This document shows positions 34,210 to 42,160 of a DNA stretch of 64,000 bases, one piece after another. How positions within the stretch are numbered: the first letter of the stretch is position 1; each line of letters opens with the position of its first letter. This DNA is from Pleionea litopenaei (GTDB taxonomy: Bacteria > Pseudomonadota > Gammaproteobacteria > Enterobacterales > Kangiellaceae). The notes below the pieces were generated by a model. It was not told the origin of the DNA, did not search any database, and saw only the letters and a list, made by a program, of their open reading frames with translations. The DNA lies in NCBI RefSeq assembly GCF_031198435.1, contig NZ_CP133548.1, forward strand, positions 4,126,001-4,190,000, given 5' to 3'. The translations under genes and the position numbers were made by a program.

Positions 34210-34791
34210 CTAATTTTCCTCGTTGGCGCTAGATTCTTCGAGCATTTTTCGATGGTGTTCAGGCATATTTTTAAAAATTACAACAAAGGTTCCAATCATT
34301 GTTACTAACTGAACGGCCATGGTGCCCCAGACTTTAAAGTTTACCCAAGTATCGAGATCGAAATGATAGGCGATCCAGATATTCAGTCCGCCCATGGCTA
34401 ATAGAAGTAAACCCCAAAATGCATTGATATAACCCCAAAGTTTCTGTGTTAATCCAAGCTCTTGTTTGAATAAGCTCTCGAAGAGTTGTTTTAATAGCAT
34501 GGTGCCTCTCAGCCAATATATCCAGATTACGGCACTGAGTATCCAGTAGACGACAGAGACTTTCCATTTGATAAATGCATCGTCGCGAAACGCGATGGTC
34601 ATTCCGCCCATGATCAAAGAAATAACAAATGTCATAACATGGAGCTTTTCAAATCGCTTCTTTATAATGCGGTGACCTAACGTTTGCAACAAGCTGGCGC
34701 CAATCAACACGGCGGTCGCGACATAAACATCGAACAGCTTGTAAGTAAGAAAGAAGGCGAGAACAGGGAAGAAATCGAGAAGTACTTTCAT
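34210..34791 (-). CDS. yciB: Inner-membrane septation protein A (YciB/IspZ)
   Basis: A 193-residue inner-membrane protein with about five helices. The family N-terminus MKVLLDFFPVLAFFLTYK begins at ATG 34791. The frame runs open 138 bases further upstream, but that extension is not part of the family. Conserved stretches include GHRIIKKRFEK, GGMTIAFRDDAFIKWKVSVVYW, NAFWGLL, WVNFKVWGTMAVQLV and a charged tail. YciB is involved in cell-envelope growth and septation in enterics and Shigella. It is the first gene of yciB-yciI-bolA. Confidence 0.93.
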   Translation of the reverse strand: MKVLLDFFPVLAFFLTYKLFDVYVATAVLIGASLLQTLGHRIIKKRFEKLHVMTFVISLIMGGMTIAFRDDAFIKWKVSVVYWILSAVIWIYWLRGTMLLKQLFESLFKQELGLTQKLWGYINAFWGLLLLAMGGLNIWIAYHFDLDTWVNFKVWGTMAVQLVTMIGTFVVIFKNMPEHHRKMLEESSANEEN

Positions 34792-34935
34792 AGTTTTGTT
34801 GAGCTTTGAGTGCCTAGTCGTATACAAAGCGCCTATAATACTTGGCTCTGATGGAATTGGCCAATAGACAATTATTGTATTGCGAGCCCGCTTAAACCGT
34901 GGAGCGAGCCGAAAACTGAGGTAACTCAAAGATTT

Positions 34936-35778
34936 ATGTTAGTTGCACGTCCTCAAACCATTGATTTGCATGCTCATACTCGTTACTCAGACGGCAGTTT
35001 GTCGGTTATGGAGTTATTGCACCATGCCCGTGAACACGGTGTTGAAACCATCGCGATTACTGATCATGACTCCTTGGGAGCGCATTATGAGCTTGCTAGC
35101 CAAAGTGAAGACTTACCCTGCCACGTTATCACCGGGTTAGAAATTTCTACGCAATATTTAAATCGAGAGATTCATATCGTCGGTCTAAACCTAAACATTC
35201 ACGAACCAGGTATAGTGCAATTTGTCGCTCAGCAGCAAGCCTATCGCCAGCAGCGGCTGTTAGAGTTTGCCAATCGACTCGAACAACTGGGAATGGAAGG
35301 GGTTGTTGGCGAAGTTGAAGCTCTGAGCGCAGAGTCGGTTACGCGAACCCATTTGGCTCAGATCATGGTCAGGCGAGGGTGGGCGAAAGATGCTAACCGA
35401 GCCTTCAAGCAATACATTGGCCGTAAATCAAAGGCCTATGTAAAAGCAAAGTGGCCGACAATTGAGCAAGCCGTATCAGCCATTCGTGGCGCGGGCGGAA
35501 AAGCTGTGTTGGCACATCCTGGGCGATATCAATTATCGCGCAAGCAGCTTGCTTTAATGCTTGAAGATTTTGCGGCGGCCGGTGGTCAAGCGGTTGAGCT
35601 TGCCTACCCTAATATGGATCCACAATTAGCTCGTTGGATGACAGAAAAGGCGTTAAACTTAGCGCTGCAAGGATCACAAGGTGCCGACTTTCATAACCCT
35701 GAATGGCGTTGGGTAAAGCCAGGTTTTTTCGCGGACCTTCCGAAATCGATAGTGCCAGTGTGGCAAGACTTTTTATAA
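34936..35778 (+). CDS. rnm: PHP-domain 5'-3' exoribonuclease / nucleotide phosphatase (RNase AM, YciV)
   Basis: A 280-residue PHP-family metal-dependent phosphoesterase. Metal ligands are visible in IDLHAHTRYSDGSL, AITDHDSLGAH, TGLEIST, VLAHPGRY and GADFH. In E. coli the orthologue (YciV/TrpH) matures 5' ends of rRNA and hydrolyses 3',5'-bisphosphates. Context matches: rnm-yciO-trpS with yciB diverging is a standard gammaproteobacterial order. Length is normal. Confidence 0.92.
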   Translation: MLVARPQTIDLHAHTRYSDGSLSVMELLHHAREHGVETIAITDHDSLGAHYELASQSEDLPCHVITGLEISTQYLNREIHIVGLNLNIHEPGIVQFVAQQQAYRQQRLLEFANRLEQLGMEGVVGEVEALSAESVTRTHLAQIMVRRGWAKDANRAFKQYIGRKSKAYVKAKWPTIEQAVSAIRGAGGKAVLAHPGRYQLSRKQLALMLEDFAAAGGQAVELAYPNMDPQLARWMTEKALNLALQGSQGADFHNPEWRWVKPGFFADLPKSIVPVWQDFL

Positions 35779-35856
35779 ACTCACGGTCGTGGAGTGGCTC
35801 TTAATCGCACAGAGAGCCTTATTTGACTCAAAAAGAATGATGAATACGGACGCAAT

Positions 35857-36480
35857 ATGGCTCAATATTTAGAAATACACCCTGAGAATCCACAGCCAAG
35901 GCTAATCACTCAAGCGGTGGCGCTGGTTCAAAAAGGCGGTTTAATGGTCTATCCGACGGATTCTGGATACGCATTAGGGTGCCATCTTGGCGATAAAAGT
36001 GCCTTGGATCGCATTCGACGAGTGCGCCAGCTCGATAAACAGCACAATTTTACCTTGGTTTGTCGAGACTTGTCGGAACTCGCGACTTATGCAAGGGTCG
36101 ATAATGCGACCTTTCGGGTACTTAAAAACCTTACGCCTGGCCCGTTTACTTTTATTCTTCGAGCAACGGGAGAAGTCCCAAAGCGGTTAATGCACCCAAA
36201 ACGGAAAACCATTGGTATTCGTGTTCCGAACAACCCAATTGCATTAGCGCTGCTCGACGCCTTGGGTGAACCGATTATGTCGACCAGTTTGATTTTTCCT
36301 GAAGAAGAAGTTCAAGTATCTGATCCTTATGAGATTAATGAACGTTACGGCAGTCAACTCGATTTGGTTATTAATGGTGGTTACTGTGGCGATCAGGCGA
36401 CGACGGTCGTTGATTTAACGGAAGGAACGCCGGTTATTTTACGGGAAGGTGCTGGTGATCCAACACTTTTGCAAATTTAG
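35857..36480 (+). CDS. yciO: YciO, Sua5/YrdC family protein
   Basis: A 207-residue Sua5/YciO/YrdC-domain protein. It has the nucleotide-site features YPTDSGYALGC and a PGPFTFILRAT stretch. Its MSTSLIFPEEE replaces the STSAN of TsaC/Sua5, which is the YciO subtype. TsaC makes threonylcarbamoyl-AMP for tRNA t6A; YciO has weak or unclear activity of the same kind. It lies between rnm and trpS in the usual order. Confidence 0.9.
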   Translation: MAQYLEIHPENPQPRLITQAVALVQKGGLMVYPTDSGYALGCHLGDKSALDRIRRVRQLDKQHNFTLVCRDLSELATYARVDNATFRVLKNLTPGPFTFILRATGEVPKRLMHPKRKTIGIRVPNNPIALALLDALGEPIMSTSLIFPEEEVQVSDPYEINERYGSQLDLVINGGYCGDQATTVVDLTEGTPVILREGAGDPTLLQI

Positions 36481-36627
36481 CCAATCAATTCAAACACTTA
36501 CTGAAATAAATAGAAGGTAAGTATTCGTACGAATTTTGAGCAATTAAATCGCTTACTCAAATAAACGACAGTCTGTATAATGCTCGGTTCGATTAAACTT
36601 AGACAAGTTTTGTAAAGGGGATATATT

Positions 36628-37845
36628 TTGAGTTCGGTTGCGATACAGCATCAGCGCATTCTGTCAGGAATGCGGCCGTCAGGGAAACTGCATTTGGGCC
36701 ATTATCATGGTGTGCTTAAAAATTGGGTACAACTACAACATGAATACGAGTGCTTTTTTTGTGCGGTAGATTGGCATGCGTTGACCACTCATTATGATGA
36801 TCCTTCGATCATTGAGCCGAGTATTTGGGATATGGTGATCGATTGGCTTGCGGCCGGGGTTAATCCAGGGAATTCGACCATTTTTATTCAATCGAAAGTG
36901 CCTGAACATGCCGAGCTTCATTTATTGTTGTCGATGATTACTCCGCTGGGTTGGTTAGAGCGACAGCCGACTTACAAAGAGCAGCAAGAGAAATTAAAAG
37001 AAAAAGATCTCTCGACCTACGGTTTTTTAGGATACCCATTACTGCAAGCGGCTGATATTTTAATCTATAAATCAGGTCAAGTTCCGGTGGGAGCGGATCA
37101 GGTTCCACACATCGAGCTTGCCCGCGAAATTGCGCGTCGCTTTAATCATCTGTATGGCAAAGAGCCTGGTTTCGAAGAAAAGGCCGAAGTAGCGATCAAG
37201 AAGTTGGGTAAAAAGAACGGCAAGTTGTATTCGTCATTACGAAAACGCTATCAAGAAGAAGGTGACGATGAGGCATTGGCGACGGCGCGTGCGTTGTTAG
37301 AAGGACACGCATCGATCAGCTTAGGTGACAAAGAGCGACTCTACGGATATCTAGAGGGTGGCGGAAAAGTTATTTTGCCAGAACCTCAAGCAATGTTGAC
37401 GCCAGTGTCGAAAATGCCAGGTCTGGATGGACAAAAAATGTCGAAATCTTACGGTAACACGATTACCTTGAGAGAAGAGCCTGAATCGGTTGAGAAGAAA
37501 ATTCGTACCATGCCGACCGACCCTGCTCGAGTTCGTCGCAACGATCCTGGTAACCCAGATAACTGCCCAGTGTGGGAGTTCCACAAGATATATTCCAATG
37601 AAGAAGTTCAGAGCTGGGCCAGAGAAGGTTGTACAACCGCCGGAATCGGGTGCATAGAATGCAAACAACCAGTGATTGATTGTGTTATCAAGGAACAAAA
37701 AGTGTTTCGCGACAACGCGCAAGAATACGTCGAAAATCCTGAACTGGTTCGCAACATTGTTAATGAAGGCAGTGAGCACGCGCGCGATGTTGCTCGAGAA
37801 ACTATGGATGACGTTCGTCAAGCCATGGGCCTTAGTTATCGTTAA
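36628..37845 (+). CDS. trpS: Tryptophanyl-tRNA synthetase, long form
   Basis: A 405-residue class I synthetase charging tRNA-Trp. The HIGH-like motif is PSGKLHLGHYHG (about 17-28) and KMSKS is present in GQKMSKSYGN. The protein is about 70 residues longer than E. coli TrpS. The extra material includes an insertion before KMSKS (KNGKLYSSLRKRYQEEGDDEAL) and a cysteine-bearing C-terminal part (TTAGIGCIECKQPVID), as in the pseudomonad long form. Start is TTG 36628 with AAAGGGG upstream; a perfect TATAAT (36576-36581) lies before it. Confidence 0.94.
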   Translation: MSSVAIQHQRILSGMRPSGKLHLGHYHGVLKNWVQLQHEYECFFCAVDWHALTTHYDDPSIIEPSIWDMVIDWLAAGVNPGNSTIFIQSKVPEHAELHLLLSMITPLGWLERQPTYKEQQEKLKEKDLSTYGFLGYPLLQAADILIYKSGQVPVGADQVPHIELAREIARRFNHLYGKEPGFEEKAEVAIKKLGKKNGKLYSSLRKRYQEEGDDEALATARALLEGHASISLGDKERLYGYLEGGGKVILPEPQAMLTPVSKMPGLDGQKMSKSYGNTITLREEPESVEKKIRTMPTDPARVRRNDPGNPDNCPVWEFHKIYSNEEVQSWAREGCTTAGIGCIECKQPVIDCVIKEQKVFRDNAQEYVENPELVRNIVNEGSEHARDVARETMDDVRQAMGLSYR

Positions 37846-37865
37846 TCGTTGGTGATTACCTAAGT

Positions 37866-38768
37866 ATGAGCAGTGAAGTGAATTCAGAAACCCTTGAGCC
37901 GAAACAAACCGTTGAGCCTGTCGCGAGCAACGCTCAGGCTAACGCTGCTAGTCAGCAGCCGGTTCAGGAAGAAATGGCGTTTGCACTTATTAACGGTGAG
38001 CCCGTTAAAGAAATGCCGAAAGATCTTTACATTCCACCGGATGCGCTTGAAGTTTTCTTAGAAGCGTTTGAAGGGCCTTTGGATTTGCTGCTGTATTTAA
38101 TTCGGCGTCAAAACCTAGACATCTCGAATATTCCGATTGCTCACATAACAGAGCAATATATGGAATATGTCGAGCTCATGAAGAGCATGAACCTAGAATT
38201 AGCGGCCGAATACTTGGTTATGGCCGCCGTTTTATGTGAAATAAAAAGTCGCGTCTTGTTGCCTCGACCGAAAACGGAAGAAGAGGATGAAATTGATCCT
38301 CGAGCAGATTTAATTCGACGATTACAAGAGTACGAGCGATTCAAAAAAGCCGCCGAAGATATTGATGAAATGCCACGCATGGCAAGAGAAATTTTTCCTG
38401 CGGATGTTGCGACACCCGAACTTAATTTGGTGCGACCACAGCCTGAAGTTGATCTCAAAGAGATCTTGCATGCTTTTAAAGATGTTCTTAAACGGGCGGA
38501 TATGTTTACGCACCATCATATTGAGAGGGAAACGCTTTCAGTCCGTGAAAAAATGACCAATGTTTTAGCCGTGTTGTCGGCAGATTCGTTCACTGATTTT
38601 GTAACACTGTTTACGGTTGAAGAAGGTCGCATGGGCGTGGTGGTCACTTTCTTATCGGTCATGGAATTGTCGAAAGAAAAACTTATAGAATTAGTTCAAA
38701 CAGAACCCTATGGCCCGATACATGTGCGCGCTCGGGCTCAAATTGAAACAGATGAGCTTTTATCATGA
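37866..38768 (+). CDS. scpA: Segregation and condensation protein A
   Basis: A 300-residue kleisin of the Smc-ScpAB chromosome-organising complex. The family opening FEGPLDLLLYLIRRQNLDISNIPIAHITEQY begins near residue 69, after an unusually long Gln/Glu/Pro-rich N-terminal region. YLVMAAVLCEIKSRVLLP and the C-terminal winged-helix segment (VTFLSVMELSKEKLIELVQTEPYGPI) are intact. Its stop overlaps the scpB start by four bases (ATGA). Presence of ScpAB implies an Smc-type rather than only MukBEF condensin. Confidence 0.94.
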   Translation: MSSEVNSETLEPKQTVEPVASNAQANAASQQPVQEEMAFALINGEPVKEMPKDLYIPPDALEVFLEAFEGPLDLLLYLIRRQNLDISNIPIAHITEQYMEYVELMKSMNLELAAEYLVMAAVLCEIKSRVLLPRPKTEEEDEIDPRADLIRRLQEYERFKKAAEDIDEMPRMAREIFPADVATPELNLVRPQPEVDLKEILHAFKDVLKRADMFTHHHIERETLSVREKMTNVLAVLSADSFTDFVTLFTVEEGRMGVVVTFLSVMELSKEKLIELVQTEPYGPIHVRARAQIETDELLS

Positions 38769-39880
38769 GTAGTATGACAACAGAAAAATTACAAAATCTA
38801 CTTGAAGCGGCATTAATGGTTTACGGTAAACCCATGTCGGTCGATAAAATGATGTCCTTGTTTGAAGAAGACAAACGGCCGTCTACTGCAGAAGTGCGAG
38901 AAGCGCTTAGCGCGATCAACGATGCGTGTGAAACTCGTGGCGTTGAACTAAAAGAAGTTGCTAGTGGTTTTCGTTTTCAAGCGAAACAAGATTACGCAGA
39001 ATGGATTGCTCGGCTTTGGGAAGAAAAGGCTCCACGGTACTCGCGAGCTCTTTTAGAAACCTTAGCGCTTATCGCCTACCGGCAACCCATTACTCGTTCA
39101 GAAATTGAAGACGTTCGTGGCGTTAGTGTTAGTTCCCACATAGTAAAAACTTTGTTGGAGAGAGAGTGGATTCGTGTTGTCGGATACCGAGATGTTCCAG
39201 GTCGTCCTGCGTTATACGCAACCACGCGCGAGTTTCTAGATTATTTCAATTTAAAAAGTCTTGAAGAGTTGCCAACCTTGGCGGAAATTCGAGACCTAGA
39301 CAAAATCAATGCCGAGTTAGATCTTGAAGATAAACAGTCGCTGGGCGACAGTGATAACGTTTCTACTACTGAAGGCGAAAATGAAGAAAGCCACTTAGAG
39401 AATGATCGTGCGGAGTCGCTAGCAAGTGATCTCGAGGGCTCAGGCGAACAAAGTGAAGACGTCGTGTCATCTGAAGACGGTCATGTTGACGACGGTTATG
39501 CTGACGACGATTCACCTAATGAAGACTCTCATGAAGGCCAATCTCATGAAGAGCATATTCATGAAGATCATTCTCACGCGGATGAAGCCGTAGAAGCGTC
39601 GTCATTTGATGAGAAGGTAAGTGAACAAGGCTCGAAAGACATCAGTGAGTCGAGTCTTGAGTCTGATTCAGAGAGTGAACTAGACTGGCAGCGTGCTGTG
39701 GCTGATGAGCAAATCACCGATGAAGAGATCATCGAGGCTGCTCAACTGGCCAAGACGTCTGATGAAGCCGAAGAAGTCTTCAATGATGCTTTTGAGCCGG
39801 CTGAAGATGAGCCGCTCGAAGATGAGTCGCTCGAAGATGAGTTATCCGCGACGAAAACCCAAGATGGGGACGAGCGGTAA
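38765..39880 (+). CDS. scpB: Segregation and condensation protein B with long acidic, His-rich tail
   Basis: A 371-residue protein. Residues 1-185 are the usual tandem winged-helix ScpB (LLEAALMVYGKPMSVDKM, LALIAYRQPITRSEIEDVRGVSV, GYRDVPGRPALYATTREFLDYF). The remaining 186 residues are an Asp/Glu/Ser-rich, low-complexity tail. It contains a His cluster SHEGQSHEEHIHEDHSHADE and a short internal duplication (LEDESLEDE). Many ScpB have acidic tails, but this one doubles the protein. It partners ScpA and Smc. Confidence 0.93.
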   Translation: MSSMTTEKLQNLLEAALMVYGKPMSVDKMMSLFEEDKRPSTAEVREALSAINDACETRGVELKEVASGFRFQAKQDYAEWIARLWEEKAPRYSRALLETLALIAYRQPITRSEIEDVRGVSVSSHIVKTLLEREWIRVVGYRDVPGRPALYATTREFLDYFNLKSLEELPTLAEIRDLDKINAELDLEDKQSLGDSDNVSTTEGENEESHLENDRAESLASDLEGSGEQSEDVVSSEDGHVDDGYADDDSPNEDSHEGQSHEEHIHEDHSHADEAVEASSFDEKVSEQGSKDISESSLESDSESELDWQRAVADEQITDEEIIEAAQLAKTSDEAEEVFNDAFEPAEDEPLEDESLEDELSATKTQDGDER

Positions 39881-39977
39881 AGTTTTACATTAAAACGGTC
39901 TACACTAATACGAACCTTATTTATAAGTCATTCGTTGGTTAAGTCAAAACCCGTAATTTCAGTACAAGTAGGTTACT

Positions 39978-40823
39978 TTGGAAGCAACAGAAAAAGTTCA
40001 GAAGCTCTTGGCCAGAGCAGGATTAGGATCCCGTCGAGAGATGGAGTCAATCATTAGCGAAGGTCGGGTCTCGGTCAATGGCGCGATTATTGATCTCGGT
40101 GCTCGCGCAACTGAGAAAGACAAAGTTCGCGTCGACGGAAAAATTATTTCAATACCTAAGCAAGATGCGATGGTTCGGCGAGTTGTTGCCTACAACAAGC
40201 CAGAAGGCGAGGTGTGTACTCGGAAAGATCCGGAAGGGCGCAAAACGGTATTTGACGTATTGCCTAACCCAGGTAAAGGTCGTTGGATAGCCATTGGCCG
40301 ATTAGATCTGAACACCGCCGGTTTATTGTTGTTTACTAATGACGGCGAGTTAGCCAATCGTTTGATGCATCCAAGCTATGAGTTAGAGCGTGAATACGCC
40401 GTTCGAGTTAATGGCGAAGTGACCGAGGATACGTTAAAGAGTTTACGCTCGGGAGTGGCGCTAGAAGATGGGATGGCTCATTTTGATAAGATTCGACACT
40501 CTGGCGGAGAAGGTTTCAATCAGTGGTATCACGTGACTTTAAAAGAAGGTCGCAATCGTGAAGTTCGGCGTTTATGGGAAGCGGTTGGCTGTCAGGTTTC
40601 ACGGCTTATTCGTGTGCGTTACGGAATGGTAACCTTAGAGAGAGGCTTACGCCGCGGGGCATGGCTTGAGTTAGAACCGAAAGCGGTGGCTGAAATAGAA
40701 AAAAACGTTGGGTTATCTCCATCGGCACGCTCCTTCAAACGTACGACAGATTCCACCAAACAACGTAAAAAGCAATTTAAATACAAAAGTAAAAAGCCGA
40801 GCACTCGTCGTACTCGACGTTAA
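39978..40823 (+). CDS. rluB: 23S rRNA pseudouridine synthase B
   Basis: A 281-residue RsuA/RluB-family enzyme. An S4 RNA-binding domain (about 3-60; EKVQKLLARAGLGSRREMESII) is followed by the catalytic domain with IGRLDLNTAGLLLFTNDGELANRL, where the Asp in RLD is the nucleophile. REVRRLWEAVGCQVSRLIRVRYG closes it. The last 30 residues are basic (KRTTDSTKQRKKQFK). The start is TTG 39978. Adjacency to scpB is standard in gammaproteobacteria and favours RluB over RluE/F. Confidence 0.93.
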   Translation: MEATEKVQKLLARAGLGSRREMESIISEGRVSVNGAIIDLGARATEKDKVRVDGKIISIPKQDAMVRRVVAYNKPEGEVCTRKDPEGRKTVFDVLPNPGKGRWIAIGRLDLNTAGLLLFTNDGELANRLMHPSYELEREYAVRVNGEVTEDTLKSLRSGVALEDGMAHFDKIRHSGGEGFNQWYHVTLKEGRNREVRRLWEAVGCQVSRLIRVRYGMVTLERGLRRGAWLELEPKAVAEIEKNVGLSPSARSFKRTTDSTKQRKKQFKYKSKKPSTRRTRR

Positions 40824-40836
40824 AGCTGAAATGCTT

Positions 40837-40860
40837 AGCAAGCTTATAAAGAAGCTTGCT
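40837..40860. terminator. Hairpin between rluB and the integrase-like gene
   Basis: AGCAAGCTT (40837-40845) and AAGCTTGCT (40852-40860) form a perfect nine-bp stem with a six-base loop, overlapping the stop of the integrase-like gene. There is no T-tract on either side, so it may be a weak terminator or a transcript-stabilising hairpin. Confidence 0.45.
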
Positions 40861-41671
40861 GCTTGAATCCAATCTGGAATGGAGCGACTTGCTCAGTATT
40901 ACGCGTTCGAGCTTGCGAAAAGGCTTGCTCAACGACGTTGGCATCGAGACTTTCACGCACACGCTTTTGTGTGTGAAGGTTGAACTGCAGGGTTCCTGGA
41001 AATAGAAAGTACCAACGAGCATTATCCGTTAATTGCCCACGACGCAGGGTGCTTGGATTTCTAAAAAACACCTCTCCCTGACGCAAGTCTTGCTGATGCG
41101 TATGCATGGCCTTTCTTAGCTGTAAGGTCAGAGATTGCATTAAATCACTAGCAATGTCTATTTCACTGAAGTCGCCGAAAGCGTCACGAATTTTGAGCAC
41201 GTGTCGTTGCACATCGACATCTTCAACCCGTAAGTTTAATACTTCGTCAAGCTTCAACCCGCAGTGAAAGCTCAGTTTAGCGACCGTTCGAAATGGCTCC
41301 TGCAGTAAATTGGTCCACTCTGGAGCCTGATGCTCTGTCGCCGTCGTGAGTGGGTTGACTTGCGCTTGTAGATCAACTTCTTCTCCGAAGTTCATGGTTG
41401 ACCAAAGCGAGCGCTGTAGCACCTGGTTATAAAAGAAGTTGATGGCCAGATAAGCTTGTTTTTGACGAGAAGGCATTAAGCCTTTGTCATCACAAAGGTA
41501 TCGAAGGAATTCTTTGACGCAATTAGCGGTTAGCTGTGACGTTGGAACATGTTTGTTATGGTTAAGAAACAACTTGATCCAGTTTAAGTATTCCTGAGCA
41601 TCAGAGCGTTTAAATCGATGAAGCTTGAATGCTTCAACTACTTTTGCGAATACCTGCTGCTTGTCTTCCAT
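40844..41671 (-). CDS. Truncated, catalytically dead integron-integrase-like tyrosine recombinase homologue
   Basis: A 275-residue protein. The start at ATG 41671 has AAGGAG nine bases upstream. Residues about 5-85 resemble the SAM-like N-terminal DNA-binding domain of IntI/XerC recombinases (YLNWIKLFLNHNKH, KEFLRYLCDDKGLMPSRQKQAYLAINFFYNQVL). Residues 125-275 resemble the catalytic domain as far as FPGTLQFNLHTQKRVRESL. The box I Arg is Lys (CGLKLDEVLNLRVEDVD), and the protein stops before the HxxR box, so the His, second Arg and Tyr are missing. It ends 21 bp from the rluB stop. It cannot recombine DNA as such; a structural or DNA-binding role is inferred. No attC sites are visible. Confidence 0.72.
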   Translation of the reverse strand: MEDKQQVFAKVVEAFKLHRFKRSDAQEYLNWIKLFLNHNKHVPTSQLTANCVKEFLRYLCDDKGLMPSRQKQAYLAINFFYNQVLQRSLWSTMNFGEEVDLQAQVNPLTTATEHQAPEWTNLLQEPFRTVAKLSFHCGLKLDEVLNLRVEDVDVQRHVLKIRDAFGDFSEIDIASDLMQSLTLQLRKAMHTHQQDLRQGEVFFRNPSTLRRGQLTDNARWYFLFPGTLQFNLHTQKRVRESLDANVVEQAFSQARTRNTEQVAPFQIGFKQQASL

Positions 41672-41872
41672 GTTTATTATCTCCTTTTCGATGTAATCAT
41701 TATTCTGTAGTGTGACAAGCTTCACAATAAGAGATTTAGAGCAGTGCATGTGAGACATTGTCCATACCCAGTGCAAATTCAACTCGATTTAATGATGGCA
41801 ATTAACCTCGTTAGGAAATAATAAGCGCCTACTCGGCAAATACCGTAAAAGTTCATTTTGAAATGTTGTAGA

Positions 41873-41887
41873 TGTAATAAAACAACA
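41873..41887. promoter_or_regulatory. Candidate HexR site, distal
   Basis: TGTAATAAAACAACA matches the perfect operator at 26095 at 13 of 15 positions. It lies 63 bp upstream of the second candidate at 41936. Confidence 0.55.
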
Positions 41888-41916
41888 AAATAAATCATAA
41901 AATGAAAAAAAAGTGC

Positions 41917-41946
41917 TTGATTTCGTATTTTAAAATGTAATATAAC
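41917..41946 (+). promoter_or_regulatory. Promoter of the candidate small RNA
   Basis: TTGATT (41917-41922) and TATAAC (41941-41946) are separated by 18 bp, in AT-rich DNA. They predict a start near 41953. The HexR-like site 41936-41950 covers the -10 element, so binding should repress. Confidence 0.55.
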
Positions 41947-41950
41947 TACA
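41936..41950. promoter_or_regulatory. Candidate HexR site over the -10
   Basis: TGTAATATAACTACA matches the site at 26095 at 13 of 15 positions, with a complete left arm and one mismatch in the right arm. Its spacing of 63 bp from the distal site is six helical turns, half of the 126 bp between the two sites at hexR-zwf. Confidence 0.6.
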
Positions 41951-41952
41951 TT

Positions 41953-42095
41953 GCTGTCGCTTCATGGAGCTTTGGTAGTCAAAATCTGTGAAGAGACTGG
42001 TCTTGTACTTTGTGTTTTTGACCCTCTTTGTCCTTCCTGACAATAGCGTGAAAGGGTGTGTTAATGGGTAGCTTTTGAAGCTGCCCATTTTTTTT
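41953..42095 (+). ncRNA. Candidate HexR-controlled small RNA, about 143 nt
   Basis: The segment starts after a sigma-70-like promoter and ends at a strong intrinsic terminator, before recQ (ATG 42161). I see no reading frame with a ribosome site. The longest candidate is a GTG-initiated 27-codon frame (41988-42071) encoding a hydrophobic peptide (VKRLVLYFVFLTLFVLP...) without SD. A U/C-rich stretch (42001-42037) could be single-stranded and available for pairing. I do not recognise it as a known RNA family. The transcript, its size and its target are inferred. If HexR binds 41936, expression would rise with Entner-Doudoroff flux. Confidence 0.5.
42064..42095 (+). terminator. Strong intrinsic terminator upstream of recQ
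   Basis: ATGGGTAGCTT (42064-42074) pairs with AAGCTGCCCAT (42078-42088), 11 bp with one G-U and a three-base loop. Eight T residues run to 42095. No annotated gene ends here on the + strand, so it must terminate a transcript starting in the gap. Confidence 0.93.
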
Positions 42096-42160
42096 GCATG
42101 CGCCTCTTGCACGAGATTCCTTGTGCTTTAAACTGACGGCCTTTACTGCAAGTTGTACCA

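Noticed and set aside
41684-41701. Further HexR-like site (TGTAATCATTATTC)
   Set aside because: Only the left arm matches; the right arm fails and it lies just upstream of the integrase-like gene's ribosome site.
41988-42071. 27-codon hydrophobic peptide gene inside the candidate small RNA
   Set aside because: It has GTG start without SD and no homology that I recognise. Kept only as a note within the small RNA entry.
40844-42160. Integron with gene cassettes next to the integrase-like gene
   Set aside because: No attC-like palindromes or attI site are visible, and flanking genes (rluB, recQ) are core genes.
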